A stretch of 18,995 nt of DNA from Bacteroidota bacterium (GCA_016866375.1 VGMK01000016.1:1-18995), one strand, 5' to 3'. Shown: positions 1 to 7,807, counted from the first letter of the stretch. Notes: generated by a model not told the origin, from the letters alone. Numbers and translations: made by a program.

Positions 1-778
1 CTGTGATATGACCAAGTTTTGTGTGCTTATTTTCATTTAAATAATGTAAAATAGCCCCTGATGCAATGACTCCATCTTCCAATCCTTCAACACCAAAGCC
101 TTTTAATGAAGCTGTACCGAATTGTTTAGTTAAAATATCTGATGCAAAATCGCTTGTAAAAACCCAATCTTCCATGCGAAATGTGTAGAACTCATCTCCG
201 AACATCTCCTTGAATTCGGACGTTTTGTTTTTTTGAAAAATCAATTCTGTGGGTTCAAAGCTGCTTATCAATTTGTCGGTGTATTCTTTATCTCCTTGTG
301 CAACAAGAAATTCTCCTGTTGATATATCAAGAAAAGCAATACCCATATTTTTTTTTCCAAAAAAAAGTGCACACACAAAATTATTCTTCCCCTGTTCCAG
401 AACCTGATCATTAAAAGATACGCCTGGTGTAATAAGCTCCGTAACCCCTCTTTTTACAATTGTTTTTGTCATTTTGGGGTCCTCCAATTGGTCACAAATC
501 GCTACACGCTGCCCTGCGCGGACTAGTTTCGGTAAATATGTTTCTAAGGAATGATGGGGGAATCCTGCTAATTCTATTTCAGCTGCTGCACCATTTTTTC
601 TTTTGGTTAGTATAATGCCAAGAATTTTTGAGGTCTTTATTGCGTCCTGGCCGAAAGTTTCATAAAAATCTCCAACCCTGAAAAGTAAAAGTGCTTCGGG
701 GTGTCTCGCTTTGATTTGATTATATTGTTTCATCAAAGGCGTTTCTGCGTATGAAGATTCTTTCGGTTCGGTTATCAA
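1..778 (-). CDS. mutS: DNA mismatch repair protein MutS, N-terminal part (cut by window edge)
   Basis: The first ~259 residues of MutS, the sensor that binds mismatches and small loops in DNA and recruits MutL; the ATPase part lies beyond position 1. The translation carries the MutS domain I landmarks: a TPLMKQY motif, then GDFYETF, which holds the mismatch-reading Phe-x-Glu pair (F38 and E40 counting from the TTG start; F36/E38 in E. coli), then AGFPHHSLETYLPKLVRAG and ICDQLEDP, followed by the connector domain. The start is uncertain. The first in-frame ATG (733) would cut inside the conserved TPLMKQY segment, so I prefer TTG at 778, 45 bases upstream and just after an in-frame TAA; it lies 18 bases behind a promoter-like TATCTTTA. 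The gene is divergent from the RNA methyltransferase. The family call is certain. Confidence 0.95.
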   Translation of the reverse strand, partial: MITEPKESSYAETPLMKQYNQIKARHPEALLLFRVGDFYETFGQDAIKTSKILGIILTKRKNGAAAEIELAGFPHHSLETYLPKLVRAGQRVAICDQLEDPKMTKTIVKRGVTELITPGVSFNDQVLEQGKNNFVCALFFGKKNMGIAFLDISTGEFLVAQGDKEYTDKLISSFEPTELIFQKNKTSEFKEMFGDEFYTFRMEDWVFTSDFASDILTKQFGTASLKGFGVEGLEDGVIASGAILHYLNENKHTKLGHIT

Positions 779-796
779 TTGAATATTTTAGCAACC

Positions 797-804
797 TAAA
801 GATA
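797..804 (-). promoter_or_regulatory. Probable -7 promoter box for mutS
   Basis: TATCTTTA on the minus strand matches the flavobacterial -7 consensus TAnnTTTG in all but the last base. It stands 18 bases before the proposed TTG start of mutS, the same spacing as for the PRPP synthetase promoter. No TTG -33 element is clear at the expected distance. Confidence 0.4.
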
Positions 805-919
805 CTTATTTCTATTTGGTCATTACTTCCTTTTTCTGAGCTGTTCAAAACTTCTTTTTTTTAACTTTCTATGTTGAAAGTTTTAAAATTCTATCTCCTT
901 TAAGTGCTCATTTAATCTT

Positions 920-927
920 TACATTTG
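920..927 (+). promoter_or_regulatory. Probable -7 promoter box for the small ORF and the RNA methyltransferase gene
   Basis: TACATTTG is an exact TAnnTTTG match. Only five bases separate it from the ATG at 933, so a transcript from it would begin at or next to that codon. For the methyltransferase at 1077 it would give a leader of roughly 145 bases. No clear -33 TTG is seen. Confidence 0.5.
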
Positions 928-932
928 TTGAT

Positions 933-1052
933 ATGGCCCTAATTGATTTTTTAAGCCTTGACAAGGCTATTACCTCTGTCGAAGAAAAAGATGATAAATC
1001 TTGCCAAGACACATTTGCTGTTAATCTTGAAAACAAATACTTTCTTTTCTAA
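933..1052 (+). CDS. Possible small ORF, 39 residues, unknown function
   Basis: An ATG-to-TAA frame beginning MALIDFLSLDKAITSVEEKD and ending ENKYFLF. It is too short to judge by length alone. What favours it is position: the ATG lies five bases behind an exact TAnnTTTG box, the same geometry as for the dCMP deaminase gene here. The product would be acidic in the middle with hydrophobic ends and one Cys; no family is recognised. It ends 24 bases before the methyltransferase start, so it could be a translated leader, a small protein, or chance. A 7-bp inverted repeat (1044-1050 with 1054-1060) spans its stop codon but is AT-rich and weak. Confidence 0.3.
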   Translation: MALIDFLSLDKAITSVEEKDDKSCQDTFAVNLENKYFLF

Positions 1053-1076
1053 AAGAAAAGCAGAATATTTTGAGTT

Positions 1077-1628
1077 ATGTTGCCTCAAGAAAATAACCGA
1101 AAGCTCAAACTTTGGGAACTTAATCGCGTCTCAGAAGAGGACTATGTAGCACAGAAAAAATTGCCTATTGTTGTCGTGTTGGACGACATTCGCTCACTCA
1201 ATAATATTGGTTCATTTTTTCGTACTGCTGATGCTTTTATGGTCGGGAAAATATATTTATGTGGTATTACGGCTTGCCCTCCTCACAAGGATATTCACAA
1301 AACCGCACTTGGGGCCACTGAAACGGTGGAGTGGGAATACATCGAATCTGTTACGTTATTAGCGAAGCAGCTCAAGGATAATGGCTTTAAAATATATAGT
1401 GTTGAACAAGCAGAAAATACAATAACATTAGATCGCTTTAGTTTTAATATCGATCAAGAAATAGCTCTTTTCTTTGGAAACGAAGTAAATGGCGTAGCCC
1501 AAGACGTGGTAAACCTATCAGATGTAGTTTTAGAAATTCCTCAATTTGGAACAAAGCATAGCCTTAACGTCTCTGTGTGCGCAGGCATTATTTTGTGGGA
1601 GTTTGTAAAACGTTTTCACATTGGATAA
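1077..1628 (+). CDS. SpoU/TrmH-family RNA 2'-O-ribose methyltransferase
   Basis: A SPOUT-class, S-adenosylmethionine-dependent enzyme expected to methylate a ribose 2'-OH in tRNA or rRNA. All three SpoU motifs are present in order: RSLNNIGSFFRTADAF (about residues 39-54, with the catalytic-type Arg), ALFFGNEVNGV (about 129-139), and the C-terminal knot IPQFGTKHSLNVSVCAGIIL (about 154-173), which forms the cofactor pocket and dimer surface. At 183 residues it is the short type, without the N-terminal RNA-binding extension of classical TrmH. The segment RKLKLWELNR near the N-terminus is typical of Bacteroidota homologues, which supports the ATG at 1077. The RNA target cannot be read from the sequence, so no gene symbol is given. 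It is divergent from mutS. Confidence 0.92.
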   Translation: MLPQENNRKLKLWELNRVSEEDYVAQKKLPIVVVLDDIRSLNNIGSFFRTADAFMVGKIYLCGITACPPHKDIHKTALGATETVEWEYIESVTLLAKQLKDNGFKIYSVEQAENTITLDRFSFNIDQEIALFFGNEVNGVAQDVVNLSDVVLEIPQFGTKHSLNVSVCAGIILWEFVKRFHIG

Positions 1629-1767
1629 CTAATGCTTTAGATTTATGCACACACCATTGGTCCATTTTATCCTAATTTTTTGTGCGTCTAATTTATTTTG
1701 TTAGGTCTGGACTGGTTTATTTAGGCCTCCCTCATTTTTCAACTACCCTCATTAACTAATGCCTTAA
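1626..1767 (+). repeat. Imperfect 15-base direct repeat flanking a non-coding stretch
   Basis: TAACTAATGCTTTAG at 1626-1640 recurs as TAACTAATGCCTTAA at 1753-1767 (13 of 15 identical, 127 bases apart). The first copy covers the methyltransferase stop codon. The stretch between it and the peroxidase gene holds no gene and no convincing terminator. The repeat may be chance in AT-rich DNA. Confidence 0.25.
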
Positions 1768-1845
1768 AAATCCTTTAGACTGACTCGCTTCGCCAATTCC
1801 TATTTTTATGTAGGCAGAGCGCACTAGCAACACAAACAAAAAAAC

Positions 1846-1853
1846 TATTTTTG
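1846..1853 (+). promoter_or_regulatory. Probable -7 promoter box for the di-haem peroxidase gene
   Basis: TATTTTTG is an exact TAnnTTTG match ending nine bases before the ATG at 1863. An upstream TTG (1851) that would add four residues lies inside the box, so it is unlikely to be the start. Confidence 0.5.
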
Positions 1854-1862
1854 CATTACTAC

Positions 1863-2867
1863 ATGTCTGTGAAGGATTCTCTTTTTGTTATTTGGTCTTG
1901 TTTTATGCTACTCATTTTGTTAGCCTGCCGTGTTTACACCAAGGATTTGTCTTCCTATAATGTCTCGGCAGATCGCGGCTTCATTCCGGCTCCTGAAGAC
2001 AACCCATTGACGGATGAAAAAATCGCTTTAGGCCGAAAACTATTTTTCGATAAAAGACTTTCAAAAGATGGTAGTATATCGTGTGCAAGTTGTCATGATC
2101 CTGGGCGAGCTTTTTCTGATAATTTAACAACAAGTCGTGGGATTAATGGTCAGCACACAGAGAGAAATGCGCCAAGTATTCTAAATGCAGCATTTTTGCC
2201 AACGGTCATGTTCGATGCCCATCTGAAATCATTAGAATTGCAGGTGATTGTACCTATTCAGGAGCCAACAGAAATGGGCCACAACATGAAAGAACTAATT
2301 CCTATTTTACGGCAAATACCAGAGTATCAAAAAGCAGCTAGAGAAATTTATAACAGAGATTTTGATGCATATGTTTTAACGCGCAGCATATCATCATTTG
2401 AAAGGAGTTTACTTTCATTGAATAGCCGTTATGACCAATACATAAATGGTCGAAAACATGCCTTATCAAAAGCAGAAAAAAGAGGGTTGGAACTTTTTAT
2501 GAATGAGTTGAATTGCATAACGTGTCACACGCCCCCAAACTTCACAAATTACAGGGCAGAAAATAATGGTTTATACGCAAACTATGGTGAGGATAAAGGG
2601 CGTTTTCGTATCAACTTAGACAGTAACGATATTGGGAAATTCAAGGTGCCTTCTTTGAGAAATATATTACTCACTTCCCCTTACATGCATGATGGATCAA
2701 TAAAGACAATTGAGGGGGTCATTAGCCACTACGCGTCGGGGGGGAAGTCAAGCCAAACTAAACACCCCAAAATTCAACCTTTTGTTATTTCAAATGAGGA
2801 CAAAAAAAATTTAATCTCATTTTTAGGTGCTTTAACTGACACCTCTTACCTTAAACATTTTCGTTAA
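1863..2867 (+). CDS. Di-haem cytochrome c peroxidase (CcpA/MauG family), lipoprotein
   Basis: A 334-residue c-type di-haem protein; the family reduces hydrogen peroxide with electrons from small cytochromes, or oxidises other substrates (MauG-type). The ATG start gives a lipoprotein signal ending LLILLAC, with C22 as the lipid-modified residue, so the protein should be anchored on the outer face of a membrane. Haem-binding motifs are CASCH (74-78) and CITCH (218-222). SPYMHDGS near the C-terminus supplies M275, the usual distal ligand of the electron-transfer haem; that points to the peroxidase type, since MauG has Tyr there. The segment RNAPSILNAAF after the first haem is typical. Unusual: where most relatives have FWDGR before the SLExQ segment, this one reads MFDAH, adding H120. 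Its 3' end overlaps the histidine kinase gene on the other strand by 17 bases. Confidence 0.9.
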   Translation: MSVKDSLFVIWSCFMLLILLACRVYTKDLSSYNVSADRGFIPAPEDNPLTDEKIALGRKLFFDKRLSKDGSISCASCHDPGRAFSDNLTTSRGINGQHTERNAPSILNAAFLPTVMFDAHLKSLELQVIVPIQEPTEMGHNMKELIPILRQIPEYQKAAREIYNRDFDAYVLTRSISSFERSLLSLNSRYDQYINGRKHALSKAEKRGLELFMNELNCITCHTPPNFTNYRAENNGLYANYGEDKGRFRINLDSNDIGKFKVPSLRNILLTSPYMHDGSIKTIEGVISHYASGGKSSQTKHPKIQPFVISNEDKKNLISFLGALTDTSYLKHFR

Positions 2868-5800
2868 GCGGCAACGTTATGCGAAATATTGTCCCTACGC
2901 CAAGTTTTGATTGAAATTCAATCTCCGCTTGATGAAATTCAACAATCTGTTTTACTACAGATAGGCCAATACCACTTCCTGTGCTTTTCGTCGTAAAATG
3001 AGGAGCAAAAATTCGCCCTTTTATTTCATCTTTAATCCCCATTCCATTATCCTCTACTTCAATAATTAATTTTTTTTCATTCAAAGTCAGTCTTACAGAA
3101 ATTTTTGCGTTTTCTGTCCCCACTGTGGCCTGAATGGCGTTATTGAGCAAATTATTCATTACTTGAATCCATTGCCCTTTATCTATTGAAACTTCGATCT
3201 TTGGGGAGTATGTAAAAAACTCAAAATTTATATTTGTTTCAACATGAAAAACAGAGATGCAATTTTGAATGATGACTACTATATCATTCTTTTCACGCAG
3301 GGGCAACGTCATTTTAGCAAAATTAGAGAATTCATTAGCAATCCGAGAAAGCCCATCGATTTGTTCAATTAAAGACCCCATCATTTGTTTAACTCGGTCC
3401 GTCATATCGGGTTTATTTGGGTCATAAACTCGCATGAGTTGCTGAATGCTTAACTTCATAGGAGTTAACGGGTTTTTTATTTCGTGCGCAACCTGTTGCG
3501 CCATCTCTCTCCAAGCAGATTCCCGTTCTGAGGCAGTCAATTGTTTTACGGCTAATTCCAACTCGTCCAGTTTTGAATTATAGGCCTTTACAATTAGTCC
3601 AATCTCGTCCTTCCCCTGATAGTCAATTTTTTCGCTCAGATTGCCCAGTTTTAAATTAGTAAGTTTGTCTTTGAGTAATCGCAATGGAGAGGTTAGCCAA
3701 TTGGAAACGAACAATGCAATCATGATTGAAAGAGCAATCAATATAATGAACACATTGATAATCGCCACCATAAATTGCTGTATTTGGTTTTCGTACTCTT
3801 TCTGTTGTCCAAAATATTGAAGATTTGCATACCCTAATAATTTGCCTTTGGAATTATACAGCGGCATATATGCCGAAATATAGGAAAGGGACCCAATTTG
3901 TTCTTTGTGTTTGTAAAAGCTTTTATTTGCAGATTTTAGTGCCTCAAAAGCCTCAGGATTTATTTGTTCGCCGAGCAATCCAAGGTTAAATAGTTTAGGT
4001 CTCGATGAAGAAACTAAATAACCAAAATTGTCGTAAATATTTATGTCTGTAACAAAAACTTTTGATAATTTAATGAGTACAGTTTCTAAATAATTTCCAT
4101 CGGCTTCAATGGATAATCGTTCATTTACGGCTATTTTACCTTTTAACTCTTCTTGAACAGAATTTAATTTGTCGTTGATATTTTTACTCGTGTAATCTTC
4201 GTATTGTCTGTTTACGAATAAACCGCTACCAGCACCGAAAAGAATTAAGGCTAACACAACAAGAACAACTAATGCAAATTGAATCTTAAATGCCAAAGAA
4301 AGGGCCCTTAGGCTTGGTGGCTTCTTTAATTCTAATAAATATGAAAAAAGAAGGAGAACCCCCCAGAATGAAAAAACATATGAAAATGATGTTGTGTAGC
4401 TAAGCCATGTAGATTTCTTTTTAGACAGAATCACCGCATTGTTATTTCCTTTATCTAATAAATAATGGCTGTACCCTTCTTTTTCATAGAATTCGCCGTT
4501 CCCATTTGGCTTCACCCTCCCTACGAAATTTAGATCATAGCTATATGTACCATATGACTTCGTCAGTTTCCCTGATGCATATTTAGCAATTGAATAATTT
4601 TCTAAAGAAAGTAAAGCATTCGAGTTTTCGCTAATCAGCAGGCGCGGGAAACCAATTTCTTCTGGTATTTTTTTAGATGTCAAGGTGGCAAGAAAAATTA
4701 CATTTTGCTTATCTACCAACAAGGGTAATTTTATAATATATGAAATGCCATTGTATTCATTTGGGACAAAATAAAGTGTAGAATCTTTATTAACACTCAC
4801 GCCGTGATTGCTAATAATGTTTATCGCTTGGTCTAGGGATGTTGTTTCCTTCGATAAATAGGAGACCCCTGAAGAGTCAAATAAATTGAATCTGATTTCA
4901 TACGATTCCCACTCGCCACGAAAGATCTTTTTTTCGAGTATATCTCCGAATAACGAAATACTTAAGCCTACTTCATTATTTTTCAATACATTTCGAATCA
5001 AAGAATTTCCAGCCAGTTTTCCACTAATCAAAGAAAAATCGGATTCAATAAAGCCATTACGTTCCTCAGAGAGAGCTTCGGCATATTCCCGCCGTAAATC
5101 ATTGTCTTTATTTTCGTTGTGGTCATTAATGATCAGCACAACTAAAATGGTAAAAAGAGCCAGGTTTATAAGCTGACCCCCTAAGCGTTGGGAAAATTCC
5201 GTGCGTTTATGAAAATAAATGTTCGTTAGTAACAGGAAAAGCGGAATAGCAGCAGACACTATTGGCTCCTCAAAAACAATAATGCGAAACAAACTCAAGA
5301 ACAAAAAAGAAAACAAACTAATGATTAAAGGAATTTTTATTGATTGATTATCTTTAAATAACTTTTTGGCAAACCACTCAAATGAACATTGGAGTGAATA
5401 AAACAAAACCCCAAGCACTAAAAATAATAGCAAGGTATATTCATTTAATTCGAAAAGGTTAAAAAGGTCCAGCGGGACAGAGGTGTTTTCTACGGAAATT
5501 TGTAATATCCCGAGAATTAATCCCCAATAAATAATCAAACAACCAAGCATGATCCACCAGGCTTGTCTCCATTTCATTCTGAATATAAAATCAAAAAATC
5601 TTAACGCGAATAAAGCAATCAGTAAAATATTAAGAAATAAGTCTAACACTGACTCTAAAAAAATACCTCCATCTATGATTTTATCCATAAGACCTAAATT
5701 CCCCCATTCTGCTTCTGTGGTGTTAAGAAACCACGTAAGTGAGCGAAGGCCTAATAAAATTATTATGGGAAATAAGGACTTCCATGGATGGGAATAATAT

Positions 5801-6444
5801 GCGTTGTATAGCCCCGCGAGAAACATAAAACCCCCACAAAAAGAAAAAATTAACAGCCAGTTTGTGGCTGTCCAGGCAGAATCGTGATCAGTTAAAATAG
5901 CCGCGAAAATAAAGTTATTATTTGAGTCCTTAATGCTTATCCCGTTCTCCCCTTGAAGGCCAATATCGAAATTATGATTACTTAAATCAGGATTTACTGC
6001 ATTTACTAAGTTTGGGTTATTATAAGAGTAGTTTTGTTTGATAAGGAAACTAACACAAACTTTAAATCGATCGTCTTCCTTTAAAACCGAGTAATACCAA
6101 CCGTTTTGTAGCTTAGCCAATCCGTGGGAAGGGAACTGCGGTTGAGTATATTTAGAAATAGGTAATTTATTAGTATTCCAAAAAATAAGAGAATCCCCTT
6201 CGTAGATATGTATAAAAAATGGAGAATTCGTTAAAGAAGGGCTCTTTCCTCTTAAAAGCTCTTTGTAAAGAATCTCTCCCGATTGTTTTGCCTCAAATTC
6301 CAGTTTACTAAACCGTTCTTGTATAATTTGCTGAGAAAATTCGTCATTGTTTTCAAGAATAAAGGGAACCCATCCAAAGAGAAAAAAAAGCAGAGAGATG
6401 ACAAAAAATCTAAATTTAATTAAAGAATTAAGTAACCATTTCAT
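2851..6444 (-). CDS. Large multi-pass sensor histidine kinase, orphan, NtrY-like output
   Basis: A 1197-residue membrane histidine kinase. Reading hydrophobic segments gives about 12 helices: 8-30, a cluster of eight between 193 and 440, then 686-704, 718-743 and 889-914. That predicts three extracytoplasmic segments: 31-192, 441-685 and 744-888, the last in the place of a CACHE-like sensor. A HAMP linker follows (about 916-968). The kinase core is complete: H box MAQQVAHEIKNPLTP with H987 as the phosphorylation site, N box NNLLNNA (1097-1103), G1 DNGMG (1132-1136), F box IFAPHF, and G2 TGSGIGL (1155-1161). The H-box type resembles NtrY-like kinases. No response regulator is nearby, so partner and signal are unknown. 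Its ATG overlaps the stop of the upstream P-loop kinase gene (ATGA), so the two are probably cotranscribed and translationally coupled. Confidence 0.93.
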   Translation of the reverse strand: MKWLLNSLIKFRFFVISLLFFLFGWVPFILENNDEFSQQIIQERFSKLEFEAKQSGEILYKELLRGKSPSLTNSPFFIHIYEGDSLIFWNTNKLPISKYTQPQFPSHGLAKLQNGWYYSVLKEDDRFKVCVSFLIKQNYSYNNPNLVNAVNPDLSNHNFDIGLQGENGISIKDSNNNFIFAAILTDHDSAWTATNWLLIFSFCGGFMFLAGLYNAYYSHPWKSLFPIIILLGLRSLTWFLNTTEAEWGNLGLMDKIIDGGIFLESVLDLFLNILLIALFALRFFDFIFRMKWRQAWWIMLGCLIIYWGLILGILQISVENTSVPLDLFNLFELNEYTLLLFLVLGVLFYSLQCSFEWFAKKLFKDNQSIKIPLIISLFSFLFLSLFRIIVFEEPIVSAAIPLFLLLTNIYFHKRTEFSQRLGGQLINLALFTILVVLIINDHNENKDNDLRREYAEALSEERNGFIESDFSLISGKLAGNSLIRNVLKNNEVGLSISLFGDILEKKIFRGEWESYEIRFNLFDSSGVSYLSKETTSLDQAINIISNHGVSVNKDSTLYFVPNEYNGISYIIKLPLLVDKQNVIFLATLTSKKIPEEIGFPRLLISENSNALLSLENYSIAKYASGKLTKSYGTYSYDLNFVGRVKPNGNGEFYEKEGYSHYLLDKGNNNAVILSKKKSTWLSYTTSFSYVFSFWGVLLLFSYLLELKKPPSLRALSLAFKIQFALVVLVVLALILFGAGSGLFVNRQYEDYTSKNINDKLNSVQEELKGKIAVNERLSIEADGNYLETVLIKLSKVFVTDINIYDNFGYLVSSSRPKLFNLGLLGEQINPEAFEALKSANKSFYKHKEQIGSLSYISAYMPLYNSKGKLLGYANLQYFGQQKEYENQIQQFMVAIINVFIILIALSIMIALFVSNWLTSPLRLLKDKLTNLKLGNLSEKIDYQGKDEIGLIVKAYNSKLDELELAVKQLTASERESAWREMAQQVAHEIKNPLTPMKLSIQQLMRVYDPNKPDMTDRVKQMMGSLIEQIDGLSRIANEFSNFAKMTLPLREKNDIVVIIQNCISVFHVETNINFEFFTYSPKIEVSIDKGQWIQVMNNLLNNAIQATVGTENAKISVRLTLNEKKLIIEVEDNGMGIKDEIKGRIFAPHFTTKSTGSGIGLSVVKQIVEFHQAEIEFQSKLGVGTIFRITLPLNENV

Positions 6445-7067
6445 TCAAAAAATCTTTTTAAACTTTCTTTTAGCCTTAAAAATTCTCCCTCCCATCTGTG
6501 ATCGTTTTGAAAAATAAAATCTGCTTTATTTCTATACGGAAAAATGTATTTTTCATAACAAGGAAGAACATGATTGTGCCACTGGTATAAAATGTCATCC
6601 CTTCGATATCCTCGTGTTTCTTGATCTCTGTAGAGCCGACGATCTAATTGAATGGAATGATCTACCTCTACAAAAATCGAAAAATTTAATAATGAAGGAA
6701 TCTCGGGAAAGTGAAACAAGAAAAGACCTTCTACAATAATGATTCTGGCCGGTCGGATTGTCAGTAAAACATTTTTATCCGGAGGAGAATTAAAAAAATA
6801 TTCCTTAACAACAATTTCCTCCCCTTTTAACAAAGATTTTAAATCGCGTACCAATTTATCCCCCTGCAAAGCAGTGGGTAAATCAAAATTTACCACATCG
6901 TTTTCGTCCTTACATTGTTCCTCAATTGGCCGATAATAGTTGTCCATAGAAAAAATTGATGGATCGTAGTAAGAAAACATTTCTGACAAGCGCCTCAATA
7001 AAGTGGTTTTTCCAGAGCCACTACCCCCAAAAATTCCAATAACGAGAGGTTTTTCGTTAGTATACAT
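6441..7067 (-). CDS. Uridine kinase-like P-loop nucleoside kinase
   Basis: A 208-residue member of the uridine kinase/phosphoribulokinase family, which transfers phosphate from ATP to the 5'-OH of a nucleoside. Visible motifs: P-loop GGSGSGKT (14-21), SMDNYY with D42 at the catalytic Asp position, NFDLPTAL with D62, and the lid RRLYRDQETRGYRRDD (143-158) with its conserved Arg residues. A gap-free comparison with human UCK2 from memory places Y90 at Tyr112, but P95 at His117, a residue that contacts the uracil; the usual YDFxxHxR segment reads YFFNSPPD here. Substrate choice may therefore differ, and I give no gene symbol. ATG 7067 is preferred because the alternative TTG at 7082 falls inside the TATATTTG promoter box. 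It is the first gene of an operon with the sensor kinase. Confidence 0.85.
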   Translation of the reverse strand: MYTNEKPLVIGIFGGSGSGKTTLLRRLSEMFSYYDPSIFSMDNYYRPIEEQCKDENDVVNFDLPTALQGDKLVRDLKSLLKGEEIVVKEYFFNSPPDKNVLLTIRPARIIIVEGLFLFHFPEIPSLLNFSIFVEVDHSIQLDRRLYRDQETRGYRRDDILYQWHNHVLPCYEKYIFPYRNKADFIFQNDHRWEGEFLRLKESLKRFFE

Positions 7068-7079
7068 CGTGATAATTAG

Positions 7080-7087
7080 CAAATATA
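7080..7087 (-). promoter_or_regulatory. Probable -7 promoter box for the uridine kinase-like/histidine kinase operon
   Basis: TATATTTG on the minus strand is an exact TAnnTTTG match, 12 bases before the ATG at 7067. The identical octamer stands 10 bases before msrA. No -33 TTG is evident. Confidence 0.5.
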
Positions 7088-7118
7088 AGAAACCTAAATG
7101 AAGTTGATTTGTTGTTCA

Positions 7119-7152
7119 TTGGTATAATTACTTTAAATTCGTTGTAACTTTA
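7119..7152 (+). promoter_or_regulatory. Probable promoter of the redoxin-protease-hemW operon
   Basis: TTG at 7119-7121 and TAACTTTA at 7145-7152 are 23 bases apart, at the upper end of the spacing reported for flavobacterial TTG/TAnnTTTG promoters. The last base of the -7 box deviates from consensus. The ATG at 7172 follows 19 bases later. The 104-base gap between the divergent operons thus seems to hold both promoters. Confidence 0.4.
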
Positions 7153-7171
7153 ACCAATTAAATTTTATGAA

Positions 7172-7807
7172 ATGAAATTAATTGTATTCCTTCTGCTCAT
7201 CGTTTTAAATCACAGTTCATTCGCGCAAGGGAGAGAAACGCCTATCCATCTATCAATAAATCGCCTTGCCCCCATGGCGGACGAACTTCTTCAAAACACA
7301 CAAGGTGGCATGCTTTCGCTCAATCAAGCAAGAAGAGAGAACGGACTTATTGTTATTTTCAGTTGCAACACTTGCCCGTTTGTTGTTGGCACGCCTGATT
7401 TTCCAGGGTGGGAAAATCAGTACAATCCAATTTATGAACAAGCCTTGAAATACAATATTGGTTGCGTACTCATTAACTCCAATGAGGGAAAAAGAACCGG
7501 CGCCGATTCTTTTGATGAAATGGTGAAGCGAGCAGAAACGCAGAATTATCAAATGGCTTATTTGCTAGATAAAAATAGTCAAATGGCAGATGTTTTTGGA
7601 GCGAAGACAACACCACACGCCTACTATTTCAATAAAGAAATGAGGCTTGTATATGTGGGTTCAATTGATAATATTGCTGATAATAACAGAAAAAAAAATA
7701 TTCCGTACCTTTCAAAAGCAATGCAGGCTCAAGCAAATGGAAAAAAATGTAAACCATGCAAAACAGCTCCTGTCGGGTGCAGTATTAAAAGAATTAAAAA
7801 AGATTAA
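7172..7807 (+). CDS. Exported thioredoxin-like (redoxin/AhpC-TSA type) protein
   Basis: A 211-residue thioredoxin-fold protein. Residues 1-19 form a Sec signal peptide with likely cleavage near SSFAQ, so it acts outside the cytoplasm. The redox motif CNTCP (C65, C68) follows the strand LIVIFS as in thioredoxins. KTTPHAYYF carries the cis-Pro loop (TTP) that faces the active site. The C-terminus ends in VGCSIKR, a tail I associate with a conserved subfamily of these redoxins. Odd feature: a second CxxC (C193, C196) stands just before the tail Cys203. The substrate is unknown; a disulfide reductase or peroxiredoxin-like role in the periplasm is inferred. The next gene starts one base after its stop, so they are cotranscribed. 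Confidence 0.87.
   Translation: MKLIVFLLLIVLNHSSFAQGRETPIHLSINRLAPMADELLQNTQGGMLSLNQARRENGLIVIFSCNTCPFVVGTPDFPGWENQYNPIYEQALKYNIGCVLINSNEGKRTGADSFDEMVKRAETQNYQMAYLLDKNSQMADVFGAKTTPHAYYFNKEMRLVYVGSIDNIADNNRKKNIPYLSKAMQAQANGKKCKPCKTAPVGCSIKRIKKD

Noticed and set aside
1044..1060. CTTTTCT/AGAAAAG inverted repeat as a terminator or attenuator
   Set aside because: The stem is only 7 bp, nearly all A-T, with a 3-base loop and no following T-run; it would be unstable.
958..1149. A 63-codon frame starting with TTG ahead of and overlapping the RNA methyltransferase gene
   Set aside because: It overlaps the methyltransferase coding region in another frame, has no promoter-consistent start and a low-complexity Lys-rich sequence; the shorter frame from ATG 933 fits the promoter better.
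1641..1752. Possible GCACA/TGTGC stem after the RNA methyltransferase gene
   Set aside because: Only five base pairs across a loop of nearly 30 bases; not supportable as a terminator or RNA element.
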